Assembly (NCBI GenBank): GCA_964388085.1
Contig: CAYLZW010000020.1
Span: 1 to 38,955, forward strand
Source of the DNA: CAYLZW01 sp964388085
GTDB taxonomy: Bacteria; Myxococcota; UBA727; CAYLZW01
Length of the DNA: 38,955 nucleotides
Reading direction: 5' to 3'
This document shows, piece by piece, positions 1 through 7,825 of the stretch; the first letter of the stretch is position 1, and each line of letters starts with the position of its first letter. Below the pieces are notes generated by a model that saw nothing but the letters and a program-made list of their open reading frames with translations, was not told the DNA's origin and searched no databases. A program made the position numbers and the translations under genes.

Positions 1-1080
1 TTCACCGCGCTCGGGGAGCTGTACGAGCTCGAGGGCGACGTCGAGGCCGCCGCCGCGAGCTATGAGCGCGTGCTCGCCATCGACATCACCGAGCAGAAGG
101 CGAAGACGCGGGCGCGCCGCCTCCGCAACGCGCGCGGGCGTCACCAGAGCCGAGCCGCCGAGCAGCGCGCGCTTCTGACGCGCTTCCTCGGCGCTCGCGC
201 GGCGGGCTCTCGCTACGCGGTGCTCGAGGAGATCGGCCGCGGCGGCGCGGCGACGGTGTTTCGCGCCCGCGATCGCGTGGTCGAGCGCGAGGTCGCGCTC
301 AAGATCTTCCACCCGCGCGGGCGCGCCGCCGAGCGCCGCGCGCGCATCGTGCAGGAGGCGCGCATCGCGGGGCGCTATGACCACCCGCACATCGTCCCCA
401 TCCTCGACATCGACGAGGACCGCGATCTGCTCGTCATGGCCATGTGCCAGGGCGGCTCCCTGCGCCAACGTCTCTCGCGCGACAAGCGCCTGCGCACGAC
501 GGAGACCGCCGAGATCGGCGCCGTGCTGCTGAAGACGCTCGCCGACGTGCACGATCAGGGGGGCGTGCACCTCGACATCAAGCCCTCGAACCTGCTGTTC
601 GACGACGACCGCATGATGATCTGCGACTTCGGCACGGCCGGCCTCAAGGAGGTGGGCGCCGCCGCCGGCACGCGCGCGTACATGGCGCCCGAGCAGCGGA
701 TCGAAGGTCGCGCCTCGGCGGCCGCAGACGTCTACGCCGCGGGCCTCGTGCTCTACGAGTGCATCGCCGGACGCCTCCCCGACACCGGCCGCGCGCGCAC
801 GGCGCAGGTAGAGCTCGACGTGCTTTTGCCCGGTCCAAGGCGCCGCGGCCTCGAGCGCGTGCTCTCGTCCCTGACCGCGCCGCGCCCCGAGGACCGCGCC
901 AGCGACGCGCGCAAGGCCGCCGAGGAGCTGCTCGAGGCCGCCGCGCTGCCGGGTGACGACGTCGAGGGCGCGAAGCTGCTCGAGCACTTGAGGGGGCTCG
1001 CGTCGCGGGAGGGGGACGACGCCGTGGCGCGCCTCGAGCGCCATCCCCTGTCGGGGTTGCTGGTGCCGGCGAGCTCGTGA
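1..1080 (+). CDS. Ser/Thr protein kinase with upstream TPR, 5' end outside window
   Basis: The reading frame is open from base 1, so the N-terminus lies outside the window. The first visible residues (TALGELYELEGDVEAAAASY) read like a tetratricopeptide repeat, so the kinase domain follows TPRs, the reverse of the usual order. Kinase signatures appear in order: glycine loop GRGGAATVF (bases about 235-261), VALKIF with the ATP-binding Lys (about 292-309), HLDIKPSN catalytic loop (about 568-591), DFG (about 628-636), and APEQ (about 685-696). The catalytic loop has Leu where most Ser/Thr kinases have Arg (HLD rather than HRD), so it is a non-RD kinase; Asp and Lys are kept, so activity is plausible. 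There is no membrane segment in the visible part and about 60 residues follow the kinase core. It is likely a cytoplasmic signalling kinase; the substrate is unknown. Confidence 0.85.
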   Translation, partial: FTALGELYELEGDVEAAAASYERVLAIDITEQKAKTRARRLRNARGRHQSRAAEQRALLTRFLGARAAGSRYAVLEEIGRGGAATVFRARDRVVEREVALKIFHPRGRAAERRARIVQEARIAGRYDHPHIVPILDIDEDRDLLVMAMCQGGSLRQRLSRDKRLRTTETAEIGAVLLKTLADVHDQGGVHLDIKPSNLLFDDDRMMICDFGTAGLKEVGAAAGTRAYMAPEQRIEGRASAAADVYAAGLVLYECIAGRLPDTGRARTAQVELDVLLPGPRRRGLERVLSSLTAPRPEDRASDARKAAEELLEAAALPGDDVEGAKLLEHLRGLASREGDDAVARLERHPLSGLLVPASS

Positions 1081-1116
1081 AGCGCCGACCTGCAGCGTTT
1101 TTCAGCCCCGCCAGGG

Positions 1117-1143
1117 CGAGTCCCCAAAGCGACACAAGCCCTA
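1117..1143 (+). repeat. Diverged copy of the GTCCCCAAAG palindromic element
   Basis: GAGTCCCCAAAGCGACACAA aligns with GCGTCCCCAAAGGGGACACG at 12171. Two mismatches break the hairpin. It lies 40 bases after the kinase stop and overlaps the stop of the convergent VWA gene. Confidence 0.35.
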
Positions 1144-3528
1144 GGCAAATCCTCGACGACGACGCCAGTACCACTCGAGGCAGCCGGCGAAGACCACCAG
1201 GCACAGCGGCAGCCAATGGTGCCAGAGCGGCTCGGTCTTCTGCCGGTGCACCTTCTCGACGCCGTGGTCGATGAACTCGAGGTCGGTGATGTCGCGCGCC
1301 AAGGTGAAGGTGCCGCCCGTGCCGGCGGCGAGGGCCTGCAGGATGTCGGCGCGCGGCTCGGCGTGGAGCACCTCGTTCTTGGCGGCGCGCACGATGAAGG
1401 CGTTCTCGTCGCTGCCGATGCGGCGGCCGTCCTTGTCGGCGCTGGCCGTGACGCGCCACGCGCCGGGCCGCGGCGGATCGAAGGTGCCGCGCCAGATGCC
1501 GTCGCTGCCGGTCTCTCCCCGGACGATGTGCTCCCGCTGCTCGCTGCCCGGTTGGCCCGCGCTCGGCGCGTCGAGTGAGATCAGCTTCAGCTCGAGCTTG
1601 GCGCCGCCCTCGGGGCGATAGCTCGCGTCGAAGGAGCGCACCTCGAGCGGCACCTCCTCGTCGGGCGCGACGCTCGCCTTGCCGACGTTGACCTTCACGC
1701 GCGAGAGCTCGGGATCGCGGATGAGCCAGCGCAGAGCGTTCGCGAAGAAGCGCCGGTGCGCGTCGCCGCGTCCGCCGCCGCCGACGTGAGGCAGCGACCA
1801 GAGCCAGGTGGAGTCGGTCAAGATGGCGAGCGAGCGGCCCTTGCCGACCTCGCGCGTGGCGACGACGGGGGCGCCCCTGTCGTCGGTGTTCAAGAAGGGG
1901 TGCACGAGCAGCGACTCGGCGCCGTCCTGGAGCCCGAGCACGAGGTTCAGGCCCTCGAGCGGCGGCAGCTCGTCGTAGGGGTTTCTGCCGTTCACGCTCT
2001 TGGCGGTGTCGCCGAGGTCGGTGATGGGGTGGCTCTTGCCGGCCTCGGTGAGCAGCGGCGAGAAGCGCTCGGTCGAGAGGTGCCCGCGCCCGGGCAGCAG
2101 CTTGACGGGCAGCACGTCGGCGATGGGCGTGCCCTCGTAGTCGCCCTCGGAGAAGGCGAGCTCGCCGCCGATCATCATGAAGCCGCCGCCGGCCTCCTCG
2201 ACGAACTCTTTGACGTTCTGCAGGTACAGGCCCATCTGGTACGGGCGGTAGTTGAAGTCCTGGAAGATGACGACGTCGAAGGTGTGCAGCTCCTCGGTGA
2301 ACAGCTCACGCGTCGGGAACGGGATGAGCGAGAGCTCGTTCGAGGGCGCGCCCGCCACGTCGGTGGGGCTGCGCAAGATGAAGAAGGAGATGAGGTCCAC
2401 CGACGGGTTCTCCTTCAGGAGGCGGCGCACGAAGCGCTCGTCCCACGACGGGCGGCCGGCCACCTGCAGCACGCGGATGCGGTCGCGGATGACCTTGAGC
2501 GTGAAGTCCACGCGGTTGTTCTCGGCGATGCCCTCCTCGGGGTGGACCGGCACCGAGACGGTGTAGACGTGCTTGCCCGCGGCCTTCGGCTCGAAGCTGA
2601 GCGTGAGCCGCGTCTCCTCGCCGGCGGACAGCACCTCGCGCTGCACGAGCAGGGGCCTGCCGTCCTCCTTGAGCGTGAAGGGGAGCTGCAGCGACGAGAA
2701 GCCCGTGTGGCGCACGACGACCTGCACGGTCACCTTGTTGCGCACGAAGGCGAAGTCGTCGGCGATGACGCGGTCGATGGCGACGTCCTTGAAGCCGCTG
2801 GAGCTGCCGGTGACGACGGTGTGCACCGGGACGCCGAGGCGCCGGGCCTCGTCGCGCAGCGCGGTCGAGAGCTCGGTGCCCATGCCCGTGGTGTCGGCGC
2901 CGTCGCTGATGATGACGACGCCGCCGAGGGGCTTGTCGCTCTCGCTCGTGCCGACGCCCTCGAGCGCGGCCAAGAGGCGCGAGGCCGAGCCGTCGGGGCG
3001 CTTGGCGCCGCTCGCGAGATCGTCGACGACGCTGCTGGGCAGCGCCGTACCGCGCTCCGCGAAGCCGATCAGCTCGGGCACGAAGGGCGCCGAGCGGCCC
3101 TTGAGGTCCTGCTCGAGCGCGCGCCAGGCGCCGATGGCCTGCCGCATGCGCGAGGTCTCTCCCCCGTCGGTGAGCGCCATGCTCTCCGAGACGTCCACGG
3201 CCACGACCACGCGGTTCGCCTCGCGGCTCTTCGCCATCAGGCGCTGCCCGGGCTCGAGCAAGAGGACGAACAGGCCGAGCGCGAACGCGCCGCGGGCCGC
3301 GAGCAGCCCGAGGCGCACCTTCCAGGGAGCGCCGCGCGTGCCGCGCCAGCCGAGCCAGAGCGCCACCCCGGCGGCCAACGCCGAGAGCGCGAGCACGGCG
3401 GCGGGCAGGTCCGTGAGCGCCACGAGCTCGGAGGCGTTGTAGTCGACGCTCGCGACGGCCGACGACACGCCGCTCGCGCCGTCGGGCGCGGCGCTCGCGA
3501 AGGAGGAGAACAGCCCGCCGAGGTCCAT
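1141..3528 (-). CDS. VWA and glutamine-amidotransferase-like membrane protein
   Basis: 795 residues from ATG at 3528, two bases after the stop of the DUF4159 gene, so the pair is cotranscribed. Two N-terminal membrane helices (residues about 41-61 and 72-92) precede a von Willebrand A domain with the metal-site motif DVSES (112-116) and ISDGAD (207-212). A beta-rich region (about 245-345) is followed by a class I glutamine-amidotransferase-like fold (about 350-530, starting VLQVAGRPSWDERF). This fold lacks an obvious catalytic Cys and probably serves as a structural or binding module. A C-terminal helix ending WYWRRRRGFA (last 28 residues) looks like a third membrane anchor. Related proteins sit in MoxR/BatA-type operons with DUF58 and other VWA proteins; those partners are not in this window. 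Role inferred: envelope-associated VWA component acting with its DUF4159 neighbour. An upstream extension to 3720 is open but overlaps DUF4159 and is unlikely. Confidence 0.8.
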   Translation of the reverse strand: MDLGGLFSSFASAAPDGASGVSSAVASVDYNASELVALTDLPAAVLALSALAAGVALWLGWRGTRGAPWKVRLGLLAARGAFALGLFVLLLEPGQRLMAKSREANRVVVAVDVSESMALTDGGETSRMRQAIGAWRALEQDLKGRSAPFVPELIGFAERGTALPSSVVDDLASGAKRPDGSASRLLAALEGVGTSESDKPLGGVVIISDGADTTGMGTELSTALRDEARRLGVPVHTVVTGSSSGFKDVAIDRVIADDFAFVRNKVTVQVVVRHTGFSSLQLPFTLKEDGRPLLVQREVLSAGEETRLTLSFEPKAAGKHVYTVSVPVHPEEGIAENNRVDFTLKVIRDRIRVLQVAGRPSWDERFVRRLLKENPSVDLISFFILRSPTDVAGAPSNELSLIPFPTRELFTEELHTFDVVIFQDFNYRPYQMGLYLQNVKEFVEEAGGGFMMIGGELAFSEGDYEGTPIADVLPVKLLPGRGHLSTERFSPLLTEAGKSHPITDLGDTAKSVNGRNPYDELPPLEGLNLVLGLQDGAESLLVHPFLNTDDRGAPVVATREVGKGRSLAILTDSTWLWSLPHVGGGGRGDAHRRFFANALRWLIRDPELSRVKVNVGKASVAPDEEVPLEVRSFDASYRPEGGAKLELKLISLDAPSAGQPGSEQREHIVRGETGSDGIWRGTFDPPRPGAWRVTASADKDGRRIGSDENAFIVRAAKNEVLHAEPRADILQALAAGTGGTFTLARDITDLEFIDHGVEKVHRQKTEPLWHHWLPLCLVVFAGCLEWYWRRRRGFA

Positions 3529-3530
3529 CG

Positions 3531-4289
3531 TCAGCGCCGGCTCTTCTTCATGATGAACGGGATGTGCACCTGGTCCGCCTTGTAGTCGAGGCAGGTGGCG
3601 TACATGACGACGTTGACCGCGAAGCGAAAGGCGCGCTCGCGCTGCCGCTCGCCGCCGGGCACGCACTCGAAGCGCCAGGTGCCGAAGCGATCGCGCTCGA
3701 GGGCGCCGAGCACGTCGCACTGGGTCATCAGCACGACCGCGCGCCCGCCGGTCTCGAGCGCGAGCACGCGCTTGTCGTCCTCGTTCCGCCCGTACGCGCC
3801 GTCGGTGAGGAAGTAGCTCTTGAAGAGCACGTGCTCCTTCGCCAGCGGCTCGAGCTTGGCCGGCGGCAAGAGCTCGTCGAGCAGCGCGCGTGCGTCGCGC
3901 GCGAAGCCGTCGTCGGGCGACGGCGCGTCGATCCAGAGCATGCCGCCAAAGCGCAGGTGGCGCTGCAGGCGCGCGCGTTGTTTGTCGTCGAGGGGCGCCA
4001 CCTGTCCGCTGCCGGTCCAGACGAGCAGCGGCTGGTAGAAGATCTCGTCGTCCGAGAGCGCGAGGTTCACGGCGTCACGGCCGGCGTTCACGCTGGTGCG
4101 CCGCTTCACCTCCCAGAGCAGCCGGCGCAGCGCCTCCGGGCGAGCGTCCCAGCCCTTGCCGTGCTTGAGCTGGCCGATGGAGATCTGCGAGCGCTCCCCG
4201 ATGGCGCGGGCGGCGCGAGGCCACAGCGCGCCCGCCAACGGCAGCGCGGCGAGAGAGGCGAGCAGGCGGCGGCGGCTCCAGTGCGGCAC
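3531..4289 (-). CDS. DUF4159 domain protein with Tat signal
   Basis: 252 residues from GTG at 4289. This start is chosen because it gives a clean twin-arginine signal (SRRRLLASLAALPLAGALW) ending AARA near residue 29; the longer frame to 4415 would bury it. The mature part begins ISIGQLKHGKGWDARPEAL, typical of DUF4159, a Rossmann-like or amidotransferase-like domain of unknown function found beside VWA/MoxR genes. It probably acts in the periplasm or at the outer face of the inner membrane with the downstream VWA protein. There is no Shine-Dalgarno sequence; instead TAGACT lies 7 bases before the GTG (4297-4302), so a leaderless start is possible, although its TAG is also the stop codon of the isomerase gene upstream. 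Confidence 0.75.
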   Translation of the reverse strand: MPHWSRRRLLASLAALPLAGALWPRAARAIGERSQISIGQLKHGKGWDARPEALRRLLWEVKRRTSVNAGRDAVNLALSDDEIFYQPLLVWTGSGQVAPLDDKQRARLQRHLRFGGMLWIDAPSPDDGFARDARALLDELLPPAKLEPLAKEHVLFKSYFLTDGAYGRNEDDKRVLALETGGRAVVLMTQCDVLGALERDRFGTWRFECVPGGERQRERAFRFAVNVVMYATCLDYKADQVHIPFIMKKSRR

Positions 4290-4299
4290 GGCAGGCAGT

Positions 4300-4968
4300 C
4301 TACCCTCGCGCGGGGTCTTGGGCCGGCGCTTGTGGCACCGGGCTCGGATAGGGCTTGCCGAACCGGTGCGCCATGAGCGGCAAGCGGTCCGATCCGAAGA
4401 ACATCTCCTCGTCATCGTCGTCGTGCGCGCGCACGAAGTAGGTCGGCGCGCCGAACGCGCCCCGCTCGACAGCCTCCTCGGTGCTGCGCACGAGGCGCGC
4501 CTTCACGGCGGGATCCGAGGCGGCGGCCACGAAGCGCACGGCGCTCGGCTCGTCGATACCGGCCTCGAGGAGCGCCGCCGTGAGCACGGCCGGATCGTTC
4601 ACGTCCTGGCCGCGCCCGTCCCAGAAGCGCTCGAACAGCGCCTCGGACGCCGCCTGCAGGTGCGCGCCGGCGTGCTCCTCGACCTGCGTGAGCACGCGCA
4701 TGGCGTTGAGGGTCAGCGTCGGAAAGGTCGCCGGCAGCTCGAGCTTGATGCCGAAATAGGCGCCGAGGCGCGCGATGTCCCTGGCCATGTAGAGGCCGCG
4801 CGCGGGCAGGAGCGCGGGCGGGCTGTTGCCGGTGGCCTTGAGCGCGCCCGCGAGGAAGAACGGACGCAGCACGAGCTCTGCCTGCCAGATGGGCGCCCAG
4901 CGCGTCAGCGACGTGAAGGCGGCGCGCGAGTACGGGGAGACGACGTCATAGAAGAGCTCGATGCGCAC
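4300..4968 (-). CDS. 2-hydroxychromene-2-carboxylate isomerase / kappa-class GST-like (DsbA fold)
   Basis: 222 residues. GTG at 4968 is preferred to the longer frame at 5043 because GGGAGGT lies just upstream as a good ribosome binding site and the conserved fold starts immediately (RIELFYDVVSPYS). The motif DVVSPYS with Ser in place of the DsbA Cys pair marks the HCCA isomerase/GST-kappa group, which uses glutathione to isomerise aromatic ring-cleavage products. The cis-Pro loop GAFGAPTYFV and a C-terminal MFFGSDRLPLM segment are also typical of the family. There is no signal peptide, so it is cytoplasmic. No aromatic degradation genes are nearby, so the true substrate is unclear; it could be a general glutathione-dependent isomerase or transferase. 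Confidence 0.82.
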   Translation of the reverse strand: MRIELFYDVVSPYSRAAFTSLTRWAPIWQAELVLRPFFLAGALKATGNSPPALLPARGLYMARDIARLGAYFGIKLELPATFPTLTLNAMRVLTQVEEHAGAHLQAASEALFERFWDGRGQDVNDPAVLTAALLEAGIDEPSAVRFVAAASDPAVKARLVRSTEEAVERGAFGAPTYFVRAHDDDDEEMFFGSDRLPLMAHRFGKPYPSPVPQAPAQDPARG

Positions 4969-5093
4969 GGTGACCTCCCTGGCTGCCGGAGGTCTTGCGG
5001 TCGTACGCTCGAGAGCGCAAGGCCCCTGCGCCGTGCCTTGCAACCTGAAAACCCACAGCCCCCGTGTCGCCGCGCGGGCAGGTCGGCTAATCG

Positions 5094-5837
5094 ATGGCCA
5101 TGCGCGCGCTCTACGCCCCCCTCGCCCTCCTCGCCCTGCCGTTCTTCCTGGCCTGCCCGACGGAGTCGCCCTCCGTCGACAGCGGCACGCCGCCGCCCGA
5201 CAGCGGCCGAGCGGAGAGCGCTGATCCCGAGGACGCGGGCGCGCTCGACGCGGGCAGCGTGGACGCGAGCGATGGCGCAGAGGACGCCGGCAGCGACGCC
5301 GGCAGCGACGTCGGCAGCGACGCCGGCTTCGTCTGTGTGATGCCCGCCATCGAGCCGCCGCCGGAGCTCGCGCCCGACGCCGGGCCGCCCGACTGCGCGC
5401 TCGATAACGTCGAGGGCTCCACGGGGCACTTCGAGGGCACCTGGGAGGGCGTCGTGTTCGGCGCGTTCCCCTTCACCGGGGCCTTCGAGCTGCCGGCGCG
5501 CGGCGAGATGGACTTCGAGATCTACTGCGGTGACGACAAGCTGCTCGTCGACGGCATCCTCGAGGGGCGCGCCTACCAGCACCCGGACGCGGGCCCGGAC
5601 GAGCCGGGGCATCCGTTCTCGGGCCGCTTGTACGGCGAGTACTCGCTGGCGACGGGGGTGGTCACGATGCTGGTGAACCCGGCGACGCTCACCGTCGGGC
5701 CGCTCACCGGCACCTTCCAGGTCGCCATGGACGCTCATCGCGTCAACGACGCCTTCGAGGACGGCGCCTGGTGCGGCGTGACGATCTCCCCCGAGGGAGG
5801 GGCCGGCGAGGGCAGCTGGCGCGCCGACCTTCGCTGA
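5094..5837 (+). CDS. Hypothetical lipoprotein with Asp/Ala/Gly repeat linker
   Basis: 247 residues if ATG 5094 is used; ATG 5100 is equally possible (both in frame). It has a lipoprotein signal with lipobox FLAC (about residues 18-21) and then an acidic, low-complexity stretch rich in DAG and SDAG steps, encoded by a 12-base tandem repeat at 5283-5327. Linkers of this kind are common in surface lipoproteins of Myxococcota. The C-terminal 130 residues form a compact, probably beta-rich domain (STGHFEGTWEGVVFG onward) with no family I recognise; it resembles lipocalin-like or heparin-sulfate-type beta barrels only in general hydrophobic pattern. It is convergent with the next gene, with 22 bases between stops. 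Confidence 0.75.
   Translation: MAMRALYAPLALLALPFFLACPTESPSVDSGTPPPDSGRAESADPEDAGALDAGSVDASDGAEDAGSDAGSDVGSDAGFVCVMPAIEPPPELAPDAGPPDCALDNVEGSTGHFEGTWEGVVFGAFPFTGAFELPARGEMDFEIYCGDDKLLVDGILEGRAYQHPDAGPDEPGHPFSGRLYGEYSLATGVVTMLVNPATLTVGPLTGTFQVAMDAHRVNDAFEDGAWCGVTISPEGGAGEGSWRADLR
5283..5327 (+). repeat. 12-base tandem repeat encoding the GSDA linker
   Basis: Unit GACGCCGGCAGC is repeated about 3.75 times (5283, 5295, 5307 with one C-to-T change, 5319 partial). It is in frame and encodes DAGS, so copy number changes would only lengthen the lipoprotein linker. Confidence 0.85.
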
Positions 5838-5859
5838 GCCGCTCCCCCCCGGGCGGCGG

Positions 5860-7185
5860 TCAGTGCGCGAGGGCGGGGCGCTGTCCGCCGGAGGCCTGCG
5901 CGCGCTCGGCGGCGGCGTCCTCGAGCGCGCGCTGCGCCTTCTCGTGGTGCCACTCGGCGACGACCTCGACGAGCGCCTCGCGCGCGCGCGCGACGTTGTC
6001 GGCGGCGTCGGCCTCGCGCTCGAAGCCGCCCCACTCGACCGCGTTGCGTTGAAACCACGGCAGCACGTCGACGACGACGGGGCCGCTGACGAAGCGCGCG
6101 AGCCAGTCGCCGAGCGGCAGGGGCGCGCGGCTGATGGCGGGATCGAGCACCACCACCTCGACGCCGTCCCCGCCGCTGACGAAGACGGCGGGGGCGACGT
6201 GGAAGCTCCACTCGACGTTGCGATCGTCGCCCGGCAGCACGAGATCGCCGACGACGAACACCTTCACCGAGCGCACCCCGCGCTCGGCCATGTGCGCCGC
6301 GGCGATCATCGCGCGCTCGCCACAGCCGTCGTCGGTCACCTCCCAAGGCACGCCCTCGAGGTGCTTCACCTCGTCGAACAGGCGCTGCGCCGCGGCCGGC
6401 GAGAGCAGCGGGCCGGGATCGACGCTGAGGCCGTGCATGTTCTCGAGCAGCACCGTCCCGGCGGGCAGCTCGTCGAGCGCCAGCAAGGTGGCGTCGCGCA
6501 CCCGGTCGAGCTTCGCCGAGCGCCTCAAGAGCTGCGGCTTCGCCTCGAAGCTGAAGCGCACGGGACCGTCGTCGTCGGGCTGGTTCATCACGTAGCGCCA
6601 GTAGGCGCCGCCCACCTCGACGTCGATGTCGATGCCTTCGCCCTGCTCGTCGAGCTCGAGGCGCACGGCGTGCCACGGCAGCCCCGGCTCGAGCTCGGCG
6701 ACCTCCTCGTCCGTCATGTGCTCGAGCGTCGCGCCGCCGTCGAGGGGCGCCCAGAGATCGAGCTGCTCCGAGAAGGCCCACGCGTTCTGCGGGCCGGTCA
6801 TGCGACGGTTGAGATCGCGCGCGTTCGCCAGCAGGACGGGCGCCGCGCCCGGGCGCACGATGGCCCCGTTGCCGACGTCGAGCTTGGCGCCGGTGTCCTT
6901 GGCCCAGGCCGCGAGGCGAGGGCCCGGGAAGACGAAGAACGCGTACACGGCGTCGCCGACCCGAAAGCGCACGGGGATGGCGTCCTCGCCCGTGAGCGCG
7001 ACCAGGCCGCGCGCGGGGTTCTGGCCGGCGCGCTCCTCGAGCGGCCGCTCGGGTGTCAGCGAGCGGGGCGGCACCGCACAGGCGCTGAGCGCCAGCAGCG
7101 CCGCGCCGAGCCAGAGGGTCCTCGAGGAGCCGAGCGACGTCGGGTTCGCTCGCCCAAGCACACCGCACGCAGCGACGGCCTTCAT
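5860..7185 (-). CDS. Lipoprotein with protein-glutaminase-like Cys-His-Asp domain
   Basis: 441 residues from ATG 7185. A signal peptide ends in lipobox LSAC with the lipidated Cys at residue 36, so it is probably on the cell surface or periplasmic face. The region of about residues 284-365 carries DDGCGERAMIAAAHMAERG, then VEWSFHVAPAVFV, then VVVLDPAISRAPLPLGDWL. The spacing and wording match the protein-glutaminase (peptidyl-glutamine deamidase) family, giving a predicted triad Cys288, His329, Asp348. The N-terminal part (about 60-260) may be a pro-domain or targeting domain. Known enzymes of this family deamidate Gln side chains in proteins. TAGGGT lies 7 bases before the ATG (7193-7198) with no Shine-Dalgarno, suggesting a leaderless transcript. 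The family assignment is by eye; the rest of the protein is unrecognised. Confidence 0.7.
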   Translation of the reverse strand: MKAVAACGVLGRANPTSLGSSRTLWLGAALLALSACAVPPRSLTPERPLEERAGQNPARGLVALTGEDAIPVRFRVGDAVYAFFVFPGPRLAAWAKDTGAKLDVGNGAIVRPGAAPVLLANARDLNRRMTGPQNAWAFSEQLDLWAPLDGGATLEHMTDEEVAELEPGLPWHAVRLELDEQGEGIDIDVEVGGAYWRYVMNQPDDDGPVRFSFEAKPQLLRRSAKLDRVRDATLLALDELPAGTVLLENMHGLSVDPGPLLSPAAAQRLFDEVKHLEGVPWEVTDDGCGERAMIAAAHMAERGVRSVKVFVVGDLVLPGDDRNVEWSFHVAPAVFVSGGDGVEVVVLDPAISRAPLPLGDWLARFVSGPVVVDVLPWFQRNAVEWGGFEREADAADNVARAREALVEVVAEWHHEKAQRALEDAAAERAQASGGQRPALAH

Positions 7186-7192
7186 CGCTCGC

Positions 7193-7198
7193 ACCCTA
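7193..7198 (-). promoter_or_regulatory. Candidate -10 element for the deamidase-like lipoprotein
   Basis: On the minus strand TAGGGT ends 7 bases before ATG 7185, which would put the transcription start at or near the A of the start codon. No Shine-Dalgarno is present. A clear -35 is not seen. Confidence 0.4.
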
Positions 7199-7310
7199 CG
7201 CGCCAAAGCCGGCGGGCCGGCGCGCCTTGTGCGACGCGCCCTTGCGCGCCGCAGCCCCAGTCTGTCACCGCACCCTGGCGCGCGCCACGGACGACGCGTG
7301 ATCCGCCGCC

Positions 7311-7331
7311 GTCACCCGTCACCCGTCACCC
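7311..7331. repeat. Three tandem GTCACCC heptamers at the folK 3' end
   Basis: GTCACCC is repeated exactly three times. Read on the minus strand each unit holds a TGA, and because the period is 7 the three stops fall in all three frames; the middle one (7319-7321) ends folK. Confidence 0.8.
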
Positions 7332-7825
7332 TCAGGCGACGCCGCGGCGAGCAGGCGGCGCAGGCGGGGAGGGCCTGTGCGGCGCGCCGCCTGCTCGAGG
7401 CCGAGGGGGGGCGGCCGCCCCGCGCGCCGCAGGGCCTCGAGCAGCGGCGCCACGGCGAAGGCGCGCTCCTCGAGACGGGGGTGCGGCAGCTGCAGCGAAG
7501 GCAGCGCGAGCGCTGCGCCCGAGGACCACAGCAGATCGAGATCGAGGCTGCGCCCGCCGTAGCGCGCGCCGCGCACGCGCCCGAAGCGCCGCTCCAGCGA
7601 GAGCAGCCACCCGAGCAGCGCCCTCGGCGGCAGGCCGCTCACGACGACGAGCGCGGCGTTTACGAAGGGGGCGTCGGTGCCGCCGCCCTCGGGCAGCGAG
7701 CCGTAGCGATCGCTGACCGCGAGCACGCGCAGCTCGGCGGCGCTCGACAGCGCGCGCAGCGCCTCCTGCACGAACACCGACGCGCGCGCGCCGGAGCTGC
7801 CGACCCCGATGCCGTACAGGCTCAT
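7319..7825 (-). CDS. folK: 2-amino-4-hydroxy-6-hydroxymethyldihydropteridine pyrophosphokinase
   Basis: 168 residues from ATG 7825; this ATG overlaps the rnhA stop (ATGA), so the two are translationally coupled. HPPK transfers pyrophosphate from ATP to hydroxymethyl-dihydropterin in folate synthesis. Signatures: IGVGSSGARASVFVQEAL at the N-terminus, the APFVNAALVV strand, GGRSLDLDLLWSSG (family consensus R-x-LDLDIL, with the metal-binding Asp pair) and LPHPRLEERAFAVAPL. The N-terminal GSS replaces the more usual GSNLG. Its length is normal for a monofunctional FolK. folB and folP are not nearby. Confidence 0.9.
   Translation of the reverse strand: MSLYGIGVGSSGARASVFVQEALRALSSAAELRVLAVSDRYGSLPEGGGTDAPFVNAALVVVSGLPPRALLGWLLSLERRFGRVRGARYGGRSLDLDLLWSSGAALALPSLQLPHPRLEERAFAVAPLLEALRRAGRPPPLGLEQAARRTGPPRLRRLLAAASPEGDG

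Noticed and set aside
1756..3585. 609-codon open frame on the plus strand
   Set aside because: Antisense shadow of the VWA/amidotransferase gene.
5838..5859. GCCGC...GCGGC hairpin between convergent lipoprotein genes
   Set aside because: The stem is 5 base pairs with a C-run loop and no T-tract; in such GC-rich DNA this is likely chance.
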